Below, piece after piece: positions 1-8,186 of a DNA stretch of 64,000 nt. The stretch comes from Candidatus Faecalibacterium faecigallinarum (lineage in GTDB: Bacteria; Bacillota; Clostridia; Oscillospirales; Ruminococcaceae): positions 62,001-126,000 of the forward strand of contig DWWN01000035.1 of assembly GCA_019119685.1 (NCBI GenBank), given 5' to 3'. A program made the translations under genes and the position numbers. The notes under the pieces were generated by a model, which saw only the letters and a list, made by a program, of their open reading frames with translations, did no database searches and was not told the origin of the DNA. How positions within the stretch are numbered: the stretch's first letter is position 1; the number at the start of each line of letters is the position of its first letter.

Positions 1-157
1 GGGCCGCTTCAGACTTCTTCTTGCGCTTGACAGAGGGTTTCTCGTAAGCCTCGCGCTTACGAACCTCTGCGAGCACGCCGCTGCGGGCGGTGCTCCGCTT
101 AAAGCGACGCAGTGCGCTTTCCAGCGACTCGCCCTCTTTAACACGAATTTCCGACAT
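1..157 (-). CDS. rpsU: 30S ribosomal protein S21 (partial, 3' end outside window)
   Basis: Component of the small ribosomal subunit. The translation starts [20 protein letters not shown] and continues with the basic S21 signature (RSTARSG, then [11 protein letters not shown] and a lysine run). The start ATG is at 155-157, with an AGGGAGG ribosome-binding site immediately upstream. Only about 52 codons are visible; the stop lies beyond position 1. It has its own sigma-A type promoter at 219-247, separate from the leuS operon. Confidence 0.95.
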   Translation of the reverse strand, partial: MSEIRVKEGESLESALRRFKRSTARSGVLAEVRKREAYEKPSVKRKKKSEAA

Positions 158-218
158 CTTATCCCTCCCTTGGACCGTGAGGCGGGAATTTCGTTGTTAC
201 ATGGTAACTAACAGAGAC

Positions 219-247
219 AGTATAGCGCATTTTCGCTTTCCCGTCAA
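219..247 (-). promoter_or_regulatory. sigma-A type promoter of rpsU
   Basis: On the minus strand, -35 TTGACG (242-247) and -10 TATACT (219-224) are separated by 17 bp. The start codon of rpsU lies about 60 bp downstream, and the interval contains a short GTTAC/GTAAC inverted repeat. Confidence 0.75.
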
Positions 248-295
248 CCTTTTTGCAGAAGTTTTTCGGTCCCATTTTCTGAACAATTCATGAAA

Positions 296-309
296 CCGCC
301 GGCCGGCGG
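296..309 (-). terminator. GC hairpin after leuS
   Basis: The self-complementary run CCGCCGGCCGGCGG lies directly downstream of the leuS stop. The U-tract on the leuS strand is weak, while a T6 run lies on the other side, so direction and strength are uncertain. Confidence 0.45.
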
Positions 310-317
310 ACGTTTTT

Positions 318-2867
318 TCAGCCCTTGGCGGCCAGGTTGACCAGGCGTCCCTTGACGTAGATCTCCTTGACCAGGTTCTTGCCCTCCAGGGCCGCGGCCA
401 CGGCGGGCTCGGCCTTGGCGGCGGCGATGGCGTCCTCCGCGGTGATGCCGGCGGGGACGGTCAGGCGGGCTTTCACCTTGCCGTTGACCTGCACCGCGAT
501 CTCCGCCGTGGCCTCCACGCACTTAGCCTCGTCGTAGCTGGGCCAGGGGTAGTAGGCCAGCTGCTCGGTGTGGGGGTGGCCCAGCTTCTCCCACAGCTCC
601 TCGGTCATGTGGGGCGCGAAGGGGTTCAGCAGCTGCACCAGTGTCTCATACTCGGCCTTGGTGGCGCCGCCGTTGTCGTACAGGGCGTTGACCAGGGTCA
701 TCAGCTGGGCGATGGCGGTGTTCATCTTCAGGCCCTCGATGTCCGAGCCCACCTTCTTGATAGTCTGGTGCATCAGCGTCTCGATGGCGGGGCGGTAGCC
801 CTCGCCCTCCACCAGCTTTTCGGACAGGCCCCACACGCGGTCCAGGAAGCGGTTGCAGCCCGCGATGGCCGAGGTCTGCCAGGGCGCGGCCTGCTCAAAG
901 TCGCCCATGAACATCTCGTACAGGCGCATGGTGTCGGCGCCGTAGGCGTCCACCACGTCGTCCGGGTTGACCACGTTGCCCAGGCTCTTGGACATTTTGA
1001 CCACCGGGTGGCGGGCCATCTCGCCGTACTTTTCTTCCAGGGCCTTCTCGGCGGCCTTCTGGCTGCCGTACTCCTCCAGCAGCTTCTTCTGCTCGTCGGC
1101 GGGCAGGTTGGCGAAGTTGTGGGGGTTCAGGCCCAGGATCATGCCGTGGCTGGTCCGCTTCTGGTAGGGCTCGGCGGTGGGCACCACCCCGATGTCATAC
1201 AGGAACTTGTGCCAGAACCGGCTGTACAGCAGGTGCAGGGTGGTGTGCTCCATGCCGCCGTTGTACCAGTCCACCGGGGACCAGTATTCCAGCGCCTCTT
1301 TGGAAGCGATGGCGTCCTTGTTGTGGGGGTCCATATAGCGCAGGAAGTACCAGGACGAGCCGGCCCACTGGGGCATGGTGTCGGTCTCGCGGACGGCGGG
1401 GCCGCCGCAGCACGGGCAGGTGGTCTTGACCCAGTCGGTGTGGCGGGCCAGGGGGCTCTCGCCGTCGGGGCCCGGCTCAAAGTCCACGATGTCAGGCAAA
1501 GTCAGGGGCAGGCTGCTCTCTGGCAGGGGCTGCCAGCCGCACTTTTCGCACTTGACCATGGGGATGGGCTCGCCCCAGTAGCGCTGGCGGCTGAACACCC
1601 AGTCGCGCAGCTTATAGTTGACCTTCTTGTGGCCCTTGCCGTTTTCTTCCAGCCAGGCGATCATCTTCTCCTGGGCGTCGCGGACCGGCAGTCCGTTGAG
1701 GAAGCCGGAGTTGACCAGGGTGCCGGTGGCCACGTCGGTGAAGGCCTCCTTCTCGAGGTCGGAAGCCGTCTTGCCCTTGACCACTTCCACGATGGGCAGG
1801 CCGAACTTTTTGGCGAACTCCCAGTCGCGGGTGTCGTGGGCGGGCACCGCCATGATGGCGCCGGTGCCGTAGGTGGCCAGGACGTAGTCCGAGATGAAGA
1901 TGGGGATCTCCTGCCCGTTGACCGGGTTGATGCCCATGACGCCGTCCAGGCGCACGCCGGTCTTGTCCTTGTTGATCTCGGTGCGCTCAAAGTCGCTCTT
2001 GCGGGCGGCTTCGGCCTGGTAGGCCTTGACCTCGGCGGCATTCTTGATGATGCCCTGCTCCATCCAGCCGGCCAGCTGGGTGTTTTCGGGCGAGAGGACC
2101 ATGTAGGTGGCGCCGAACAGGGTGTCGCACCGGGTGGTGTAGACGGTCAGCTTGTCGCCGGTGGTGGTGCCGAAGTCGATCTCAGCGCCGTAGCTGCGGC
2201 CGATCCAGTTCTTCTGCTGGGTCACCACGCGGTCGATGAAGTCCAGGCCGTCCAGCCCGTCGATCAGCTTGTCGGCGTAGGCGGTGATCTTGAGCATCCA
2301 CTGGCTCTTGACGCGGTGGACCACCTCGCTGCCGCACCGCTCGCAGACGCCGTTGACCACTTCCTCGTTGGCCAGCACGCACTTGCAGCCGGTGCACCAG
2401 TTGACGTTCATCTCTTTTTTATAGGCCAGGCCGTGCTTATACAGCTGCAGGAAGATCCACTGGGTCCACTTGTAGTATTCGGGGTCGGTGGTGTTCACCT
2501 CGCGGTCCCAGTCGAAGGAGAAGCCCAGGCTCTTGAGCTGCGCGCGGAAGCGGTCCACATTCTTCTTGGTCACGATGGCCGGGTGGATGTGGTTCTTCAT
2601 GGCGTAGTTCTCGGTGGGCAGGCCGAAGGCGTCCCAGCCCATGGGGTACAGCACATTGTACCCGCACTGGCGGCGGCGGCGGGCCACCACGTCCAGGGCG
2701 GTGTAGCTGCGGGGGTGGCCCACATGCAGGCCGGCGGCCGACGGATAGGGGAACTCCACCAGGGCGTAGAACTTGGGTTTGGAATGGTCGATCTCGGCGT
2801 GGAAAGTCTTTTCGTCCTCCCAGACTTTCTGCCACTTGGCCTCTACGGCCTTGTAATCATACTTCAT
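318..2867 (-). CDS. leuS: leucine--tRNA ligase
   Basis: Charges tRNA-Leu with leucine in the cytoplasm (class I synthetase). The 849-residue length is normal for the bacterial enzyme. Visible motifs are HVGH at residues 48-51 (the HIGH ATP-binding motif), cysteine pairs near 156-180, a CP1 editing domain ([12 protein letters not shown], then [11 protein letters not shown]), and KMSKSLGN near residue 620. The tRNA anticodon-binding domain and a C-terminal domain rich in VNGK/VKARL follow. It is the last gene of a minus-strand run LCP-rsfS-leuS. The 56-bp gap to rsfS suggests cotranscription. Confidence 0.98.
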   Translation of the reverse strand: MKYDYKAVEAKWQKVWEDEKTFHAEIDHSKPKFYALVEFPYPSAAGLHVGHPRSYTALDVVARRRRQCGYNVLYPMGWDAFGLPTENYAMKNHIHPAIVTKKNVDRFRAQLKSLGFSFDWDREVNTTDPEYYKWTQWIFLQLYKHGLAYKKEMNVNWCTGCKCVLANEEVVNGVCERCGSEVVHRVKSQWMLKITAYADKLIDGLDGLDFIDRVVTQQKNWIGRSYGAEIDFGTTTGDKLTVYTTRCDTLFGATYMVLSPENTQLAGWMEQGIIKNAAEVKAYQAEAARKSDFERTEINKDKTGVRLDGVMGINPVNGQEIPIFISDYVLATYGTGAIMAVPAHDTRDWEFAKKFGLPIVEVVKGKTASDLEKEAFTDVATGTLVNSGFLNGLPVRDAQEKMIAWLEENGKGHKKVNYKLRDWVFSRQRYWGEPIPMVKCEKCGWQPLPESSLPLTLPDIVDFEPGPDGESPLARHTDWVKTTCPCCGGPAVRETDTMPQWAGSSWYFLRYMDPHNKDAIASKEALEYWSPVDWYNGGMEHTTLHLLYSRFWHKFLYDIGVVPTAEPYQKRTSHGMILGLNPHNFANLPADEQKKLLEEYGSQKAAEKALEEKYGEMARHPVVKMSKSLGNVVNPDDVVDAYGADTMRLYEMFMGDFEQAAPWQTSAIAGCNRFLDRVWGLSEKLVEGEGYRPAIETLMHQTIKKVGSDIEGLKMNTAIAQLMTLVNALYDNGGATKAEYETLVQLLNPFAPHMTEELWEKLGHPHTEQLAYYPWPSYDEAKCVEATAEIAVQVNGKVKARLTVPAGITAEDAIAAAKAEPAVAAALEGKNLVKEIYVKGRLVNLAAKG

Positions 2868-2923
2868 CTCGTAATCAGCTCCCGTTTTTACTTACTTTCG
2901 TTTGCTTTCCCACGGCGGGGCGG

Positions 2924-3310
2924 TTACTGGGCCCCGGCCTCATCGGCCTCCAGCCACTGGGACACGTCCACCGTCTCGGCGTCGGCCCACAGGTGCTCCA
3001 GGTCGTAATAGGTGCGGGTGCCCGGCACAAAGATGTGCACGATGACCCCCGAGTAATCCAGCAGGATCCAGTTCTTGGAGTCGAAGCCCTCGGTGTGGTA
3101 GGGCTCGATCCCTTCCTGGGAGAGCTGGAACTGCACCTCGTCGGCCAGGGAGGCCACCTGGGTGGTGGAAGTGCCCGACGCGATGACAAAGTAATCGGTC
3201 AGGACGGTCAGGTCCTGCACCTTCAGCACACGGAGCTGCTGGGCCTTTTTCTTGTCCAGGATCTTTGCGATGCGGATGGCCAGAGTCTTGCTGTCGTTCA
3301 GATTTTCCAT
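2924..3310 (-). CDS. rsfS: ribosome silencing factor RsfS (iojap family)
   Basis: Small protein that binds uL14 on the 50S subunit and blocks subunit joining in starved cells. The 128-residue translation shows the family core: the motif LTDYFVIASGTSTTQV, then WILLDYSGVIVHIF and a tyrosine-rich YYDLEHLW segment. Length matches the family (about 110-130). In many Firmicutes it follows nadD and yqeK; here those genes sit just upstream but are separated by the LCP gene, which lies between yqeK and rsfS in the same direction. Confidence 0.95.
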   Translation of the reverse strand: MENLNDSKTLAIRIAKILDKKKAQQLRVLKVQDLTVLTDYFVIASGTSTTQVASLADEVQFQLSQEGIEPYHTEGFDSKNWILLDYSGVIVHIFVPGTRTYYDLEHLWADAETVDVSQWLEADEAGAQ

Positions 3311-3366
3311 AGGTTCCCTTTCCTTTGTATTTTTGATGCGGAAGGCGGGCTGCCGCGCGCCCTCCG

Positions 3367-4836
3367 TTACTGTGCGGCGTTCTGGCTGCCGGCGGGCTGG
3401 CCGTCGGTGGTCACCGCGCCCTGCACGTCGGTGTCGCCCTCCAGAATGGCGTCGTCCGACTCCTTATCCAGCTGGCCCACGAACTGGATGTTGGCGCTGG
3501 TGGACACCGACCCATGGGGCCAGTCGTCGGTGACGAGGTTGAGCTCCTCCTCGCTCACCGGGCCGGTGTAGGTGCGGAAATAGGTGTTCAGCAGTTCGGC
3601 GATGGAACCGGCGTCCGGCACCACGCAGGAGTAGCCGGCAGAGCTGTCGGTGGCCCCCACGAAGGGCACCCCGCCTGAAAAGACGGGGGTCTGGGCGATC
3701 ATGATGTTGGCGCTGTCGATCTGCAGGAAGGACACAGCCAGTTTGCCCAGGGTGACCAGATCGATATCCGTCTGGATATAATTGTTGAAGATGATGGGCA
3801 TCTGGTTGAGGATGTCCTGGATGCCCATGGAGCGGGCCCGCTTGAACAGGGCGGCGTAGAAATACCGCTGCATGTTCAGCCGGTCGATGTCCGAGTTTTC
3901 GTAGCCCTCGCCGTGGCGGTTGCGGACGAAGAACTCGGCCGAAGCGCCGTCCAGGTTGCGGTAGCCCTTGGCCAGGTAGCTGCCGTTGTACTCCATATCG
4001 TGGGGGATATACACCTCGATGCCGCCGAAGTTATCCACCACCTCGGTGAGGGCCTCCATGTTGATGGTGACGTAGTAGTCCACCGGCAGTTTGTACTGGT
4101 CGTAGATGACCTCGGCCAGGGCCGCGATGCTGCCTCCGTTGGACAGAGCCACCGAGTTGATCTGGTAGTTGGAGGCCTTGTAGGTCTTGCCGCTGGACAG
4201 GGTGATGGTGCGGTTGGAGGTGGTCACCAGGGTGTTGCGGGGGATCTGCAGCATCCGCAGCGCCCCGCCCTTGATGTCGAACTGGCAGTACAGGATCATG
4301 TCCGTCATGCCGTCGTTGGAGCCGTCGTTGGAGTAGGCGCGGCCCTCCTCATAGTCGATGCCGCAGACCAGGATGTTCACCACATCCCCCTTGTACTCCT
4401 CGAGGGTCTGGATCTCCTCCACGATGGACGGTGCGTCCGACTCGGGGCGGATGCTCTCCTGCACCCGGTTGACATAGTTCACCGCGTAGACCACGCCGCA
4501 GCCCACCAGGGCCATGCAGCCCAGCACCACGGCCAGGGGCAGCCACAGCGGCGAACGCCGGCGCTTTTTCCTCCGGCCGCCGCCCGCGCTGTGGCGGGGC
4601 GGTTCCTTGCCGGAGCCGCCGTCCCGGCCGGGGTCGGGCTCGGCGCGGCGGGGCTGCACGGGGGGTTCCATCTCGCTTGCAGCCGGCCGGAAAAAGCTCT
4701 GGCCGTCGTCCTCCTGGGGGGCGGGGCCGCTGGGCGGAGGCGGGGCCTTGGGCGGAACGCCGCCCCCCGCTCCGCCCCCTGCCGAAGGCGTACCCAGTGA
4801 ACGGTCTGTATTGATGCGGCGGGGCGTTCCACTCAT
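3367..4836 (-). CDS. LCP (LytR-CpsA-Psr) family glycopolymer transferase
   Basis: Membrane-anchored enzyme of the family that attaches wall teichoic acid or other anionic glycopolymers to peptidoglycan. The 489-residue protein has a long Pro/Arg-rich cytoplasmic N-terminus (about residues 1-95), one membrane segment at about 98-122, and an extracellular LCP domain. Domain motifs include MTDMILYCQFD, LQIPRNTLV, FVRNRHGEGYENSDIDR and NRFI-like helices. The C-terminus is low-complexity. A promoter is visible upstream at 928-956 of the 4 kb block (4928-4956), so this gene probably starts the LCP-rsfS-leuS unit. Exact substrate unknown. Confidence 0.9.
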   Translation of the reverse strand: MSGTPRRINTDRSLGTPSAGGGAGGGVPPKAPPPPSGPAPQEDDGQSFFRPAASEMEPPVQPRRAEPDPGRDGGSGKEPPRHSAGGGRRKKRRRSPLWLPLAVVLGCMALVGCGVVYAVNYVNRVQESIRPESDAPSIVEEIQTLEEYKGDVVNILVCGIDYEEGRAYSNDGSNDGMTDMILYCQFDIKGGALRMLQIPRNTLVTTSNRTITLSSGKTYKASNYQINSVALSNGGSIAALAEVIYDQYKLPVDYYVTINMEALTEVVDNFGGIEVYIPHDMEYNGSYLAKGYRNLDGASAEFFVRNRHGEGYENSDIDRLNMQRYFYAALFKRARSMGIQDILNQMPIIFNNYIQTDIDLVTLGKLAVSFLQIDSANIMIAQTPVFSGGVPFVGATDSSAGYSCVVPDAGSIAELLNTYFRTYTGPVSEEELNLVTDDWPHGSVSTSANIQFVGQLDKESDDAILEGDTDVQGAVTTDGQPAGSQNAAQ

Positions 4837-4927
4837 AGTCGTATCTCCTTCAAAAGCCTGCCGGGGGCAGGCCGCTCGTTGATGTGCTTGGTTTGGTCAG
4901 TCAGAGCTGCAAAAACAGTCTTGCTAC

Positions 4928-4956
4928 AGTATAGCATTCTCGGGCCGAATCTGCAA
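4928..4956 (-). promoter_or_regulatory. sigma-A type promoter of the LCP-rsfS-leuS unit
   Basis: Minus-strand -35 TTGCAG (4951-4956), 17-bp spacer, -10 TATACT (4928-4933), about 90 bp before the LCP start codon. Confidence 0.65.
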
Positions 4957-4973
4957 CAATCTGCCCGCCATTT

Positions 4974-5555
4974 TCACTTACTCTCCCGGGCGGCCAGCAG
5001 CCGGGCAAAGTCGTCGCGGGCGGCGGCGGACATGGGGTCGAGGGGCTTGCCTCCGTGCTTGACGAAGGAGACCGAGTCGTTCAGCGCCGCCAGCATGGCC
5101 CGGTCGATGTCCTCGAATTCCAGCTTGCGCAGGGACTCCACCCCGTCAAAATCCCGCTCGGCGCTGGTCATGTCGGCCAGAAACAGGATCTTGTCCAGCA
5201 GGGTCATCCCTGGCTTGCCCGCCGTATGGCAGGCCACCGCCGACAGGACCGCCTCGTCGGTGACGCCCCACTCGGTCCGGGCCAGGATGGCCGCGCACAC
5301 CCCGTGCCAGATGGGGGTGGGGCGGTTCTCGGTGTCCCCTGCCAGGTCCGGGTGGGCCCGCAGCAGGGCCAGCTGGCCGGCGGTGGGCATCTCCTTGGCG
5401 GTGTCGTGGAGCAGGGCGGCCAGGGCGGCCTGGCCGGGGTCGGCGCCGTAGTGCTCAGCCAGCTTGACGGCCATCTTTTCCACGTTCAGGGTGTGGTGGT
5501 AGCGCTTGTCGCCCAGCCGCTTGCGGGCAAGGGCTTTCGCTTGCTTCAGGTCCAT
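4974..5555 (-). CDS. yqeK: HD-domain phosphohydrolase YqeK (symmetrical Ap4A hydrolase family)
   Basis: HD-superfamily hydrolase that in Firmicutes splits diadenosine tetraphosphate. The 193-residue protein shows the metal-binding residues expected: H in the helix RYHHTLNVEKMA, the HD pair in LLHDTAKE, H in WHGVCAAI, and D in DKILFLADMTSAERD. It lies directly downstream of nadD (24-bp gap), the usual nadD-yqeK arrangement. RBS AAAGGAG precedes the ATG. Confidence 0.93.
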   Translation of the reverse strand: MDLKQAKALARKRLGDKRYHHTLNVEKMAVKLAEHYGADPGQAALAALLHDTAKEMPTAGQLALLRAHPDLAGDTENRPTPIWHGVCAAILARTEWGVTDEAVLSAVACHTAGKPGMTLLDKILFLADMTSAERDFDGVESLRKLEFEDIDRAMLAALNDSVSFVKHGGKPLDPMSAAARDDFARLLAARESK

Positions 5556-5579
5556 AGAGGGAGGCTCCTTTCATTATGT

Positions 5580-6245
5580 TCAGGGTTCGGGGTGGAGGCA
5601 GCGGCGGGGCTGCTCCGGGGGTTCGGGGGCGGTATACAGCCCTTCCCGCCGGATCACCTGGCGGACGCTGGCGGGCAGGTCCCGGCTGCAGTCCTGCCCG
5701 GCGGCCAGGCGGCGGCGCAGCTCGCTGCTGGCCATGGGCAGCGCCTCCACCGGGGCCAGCAGGATGCGGCTCCCCTCCGGGTCCAGCTGCCGGGCCGCCG
5801 CGTGGAGGGCGGCGTCGTCCCCGATCTGGCGGCTGACCACCACCAGCCGGGCCAGGCGCAGGATGTCCTGCCAGCGGTACCACGCCCGGAACGATTCCAG
5901 CATATCGCTGCCCACCGCCAGGTATAAGACGGCGTCCGGGTAGGTGCGGGCCAGCATCTCCAAAGTCAGGACGGTGTAGTTGCGCCGGCCATCCGCCGCC
6001 TGGCGGATCTCCCAGTCGCTGACGGCGATGCGGGGCAGGCCGGGCGCGCCTTCCAGCGCGGCAAAGCAGCGGCACATCTCCAGCCGCAGGGCGGCGGGGG
6101 TGGCGCTGGCGGCCTTATGGGGCGGCACGCCCGCCGGCATCACCACCACCAGATCGGGCATGACCCGGCCGGCCGCCGCCCGGAGGTTGTTCAGGTGGCC
6201 GTTGTGGGGCGGGTCGAAGGTGCCGCCGTACAGCAGGATCTTCAT
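5580..6245 (-). CDS. nadD: nicotinate-nucleotide adenylyltransferase
   Basis: Transfers AMP from ATP to nicotinate mononucleotide in NAD synthesis. The nucleotidyltransferase motif GGTFDPPHNGHL is at residues 8-19 and the SSxLR-type motif (MASSELRRRL) lies near the C-terminal end. Length 221 residues is normal. Its ATG overlaps the TGA of yhbY (ATGA at 6242-6245), so the two are translationally coupled. Confidence 0.97.
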   Translation of the reverse strand: MKILLYGGTFDPPHNGHLNNLRAAAGRVMPDLVVVMPAGVPPHKAASATPAALRLEMCRCFAALEGAPGLPRIAVSDWEIRQAADGRRNYTVLTLEMLARTYPDAVLYLAVGSDMLESFRAWYRWQDILRLARLVVVSRQIGDDAALHAAARQLDPEGSRILLAPVEALPMASSELRRRLAAGQDCSRDLPASVRQVIRREGLYTAPEPPEQPRRCLHPEP

Positions 6246-6538
6246 TTCAGCAAGTCAGCGTAGGCGCTGTCCTTTTTCTTCTGCAGGTAGAGCACGAACT
6301 TGGAGCCGATCACCTGCACGCAGTCGGCCCCGGTGGCCTCGGCCAGCAGGACCGACGCCTCGCGGGCGTTGTACATACTGGTCTCCAGCACTTTCAGCTT
6401 GATGAGCTCGCGGGCGTCGAGGCAGTTTTTCACCGCGTCGATCATGGCCTGGTCGATCTCCCCTTTGCCGATCTGAAAGACCGGGTCCATGGTGTTGGCT
6501 TTGCCGCGCAGGATGGCGCGCTGTTTACTCGTAAGCAT
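6242..6538 (-). CDS. yhbY: YhbY-type RNA-binding protein (CRM domain)
   Basis: Small RNA-binding protein associated with pre-50S ribosome assembly. From MLTSKQRAILRGKANTMDPV it is 98 residues, the usual family size. It contains the CRM features (GKGEIDQAMIDAVKNCLDARELIKLKVL and the late GSKFVLYLQ). An upstream in-frame ATG exists at 6556, but the AGGAG sequence at 6545-6549 sits between the two and fits the start at 6538. Confidence 0.93.
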   Translation of the reverse strand: MLTSKQRAILRGKANTMDPVFQIGKGEIDQAMIDAVKNCLDARELIKLKVLETSMYNAREASVLLAEATGADCVQVIGSKFVLYLQKKKDSAYADLLK

Positions 6539-6552
6539 AAGTTTCTCCTGTA

Positions 6553-7200
6553 TCACTCAGCGTTGTTTTCTTTCAAAAAGGCATCCAGTTCCGCTTCCAG
6601 CGCTTCGAGGGCGCGGCCGCGGTGGCTGATGGCGTCTTTTTCGGCGGGGGTCAGCTGGGCGTAGCTGGCGCCCTCGGTGTTGGGGCGCTTGCCGCCCCCC
6701 TCCACCCCGCGCTCGTCGGGGATGAACAGCGGGTCGTACCCAAAGCCGTAGTCCCCCGGCAGGCGCTGGAAGGCCACCCGGCCGGGGCACTCCCCCATGC
6801 AGGTGAGGGACGCGCGCCCCGGCAGCACGAAGCAGACCGCCGAGACGAATCTTGCGCCCCGCTGCCCCGCCGGGACGTCCTTCATCGCGTCCAGCAGTTT
6901 GTCGTTGTTGGCCTCGTCGTCGCCGTGGTGGCCGCAGTAGCGGGCGCTGTAGACGCCCGGCGCGCCGCCCAGCGCGTCCACGCACAGGCCCGAGTCGTCG
7001 GCGACGGTGGGCAGGCCGCTGGCCGCCGCAAAAGCCGCCGCCTTGATGGCCGCGTTTTCGGCAAAGGTGGCCCCGGTCTCCTCGGGGTCAAGGTCCAGGC
7101 CCAGCTCCTTCTGGCTGAGCACCTGGTGGCCCTGTTTTTCCAGGATGCGGCGCAGCTCCTTGAGCTTGCCGGGGTTGCCTGTGGCTGCACAGATCTTCAT
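6553..7200 (-). CDS. rdgB: non-canonical purine NTP pyrophosphatase (RdgB/HAM1 family)
   Basis: Removes dITP/XTP from the nucleotide pool. The protein starts MKICAATGNPGKLKELRRIL and carries DDSGLCVDALGGAPGVYSAR and the terminal SHRGRALEAL motif. An in-frame ATG exists 15 bases upstream, but GGAGGAG lies between that codon and 7200 at good spacing, so 7200 is preferred (215 residues). It sits two bases after the ftsY stop. Confidence 0.95.
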   Translation of the reverse strand: MKICAATGNPGKLKELRRILEKQGHQVLSQKELGLDLDPEETGATFAENAAIKAAAFAAASGLPTVADDSGLCVDALGGAPGVYSARYCGHHGDDEANNDKLLDAMKDVPAGQRGARFVSAVCFVLPGRASLTCMGECPGRVAFQRLPGDYGFGYDPLFIPDERGVEGGGKRPNTEGASYAQLTPAEKDAISHRGRALEALEAELDAFLKENNAE

Positions 7201-7202
7201 GG

Positions 7203-8147
7203 TCAGCTCCTCCATTTCCGGGGCAGCAGCTCCTCCACGAAGCCTGCCGCGTCAAAGGGCAGCAGGTCGTCGATGGCCTCGCCCACGCCGATGAACCGCA
7301 CCGGCAGGCCCAGCCGCTGCTTGACCGCCACCACACACCCGCCCTTGGCGGTGCCGTCCAGCTTGGTCAGGATGACGCCGCTGGCGTCGGCGGCCTTGCA
7401 GAACTCCCGCGCCTGGCTGATGGCGTTCTGGCCGGTGATGGCGTCCAGCACCAGCAGCGTTTCGAGGCTGGCCTCCGGGGCGGCCTTGCGGACGCTGCGG
7501 CTGATCTTGGAGAGCTCCGCCATCAGGTTCGCCTTGTTGTGCAGGCGGCCGGCGGTGTCGGCGATGACCATGTCATAGCCGCGCGCCTCGGCCGACTTGA
7601 CGGTGTCGAAGATGACCGCCGCGGGGTCGGCCCCCTCGCCCGCCTTGACGATGGGCACCCCGGCCCGGCCGGCCCAGATGTCCAGCTGCTCGCTGGCGGC
7701 GGCGCGGAAGGTGTCGCCCGCGGCCAGCATGACCCGGCGGCCCTGCTCGCGGTAATAGTGGGCGAGCTTGGCGATGCTGGTGGTCTTGCCCACCCCGTTC
7801 ACCCCGATGACCAGGATGACGGCGGGCTTGCCCGAAAGGTCCATCTCGCCGGCCGGCTCCATCTCCTCCTGCAAGATCTCCCGCAGGGCGTCCATGGCCT
7901 GGTCGCCGGTGCGCAGATGCTGGCTCTTGACCGCTTCGCGCAGGCGCTCCACCAGGTGCAGGGCCACGTCCGCCCCCACGTCGGCCAGGATCAGCTGTTC
8001 CTCCAGATCGTCGTAGAGATCGTCGGTGATCTCAGCGCCGGTCAGCGCGTTGACGATGTTGCCCCAAAAGCCGGTGCGGGTCTTTTTGAGGCCGTTTTCC
8101 ATCTTTTCTTTGGTTTTTTCCTTGTTTTTTCTTCCGAACAGACCCAT
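7203..8147 (-). CDS. ftsY: signal recognition particle receptor FtsY
   Basis: SRP-receptor GTPase that docks translating ribosomes at the membrane. The 314-residue protein has a short Lys-rich start, then the NG domain: G1 GVNGVGKTTSIAKLA, DTFRAAASEQL, DTAGRLHNKANLMAEL and TKLDGTAKGG. The long acidic A domain seen in Escherichia coli is absent, as in other Firmicutes. It follows smc in the conserved rnc-smc-ftsY order, and AGGAGG precedes the ATG. Confidence 0.97.
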   Translation of the reverse strand: MGLFGRKNKEKTKEKMENGLKKTRTGFWGNIVNALTGAEITDDLYDDLEEQLILADVGADVALHLVERLREAVKSQHLRTGDQAMDALREILQEEMEPAGEMDLSGKPAVILVIGVNGVGKTTSIAKLAHYYREQGRRVMLAAGDTFRAAASEQLDIWAGRAGVPIVKAGEGADPAAVIFDTVKSAEARGYDMVIADTAGRLHNKANLMAELSKISRSVRKAAPEASLETLLVLDAITGQNAISQAREFCKAADASGVILTKLDGTAKGGCVVAVKQRLGLPVRFIGVGEAIDDLLPFDAAGFVEELLPRKWRS

Positions 8148-8186
8148 AGGGGCTTTCCTCCTGCTGTTCTTATGTTGGGTGTAGGT

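Noticed and set aside
570..3008. 812-codon open frame opposite leuS
   Set aside because: Same type of antisense shadow, with Gly/Val/His-rich composition and no start context.
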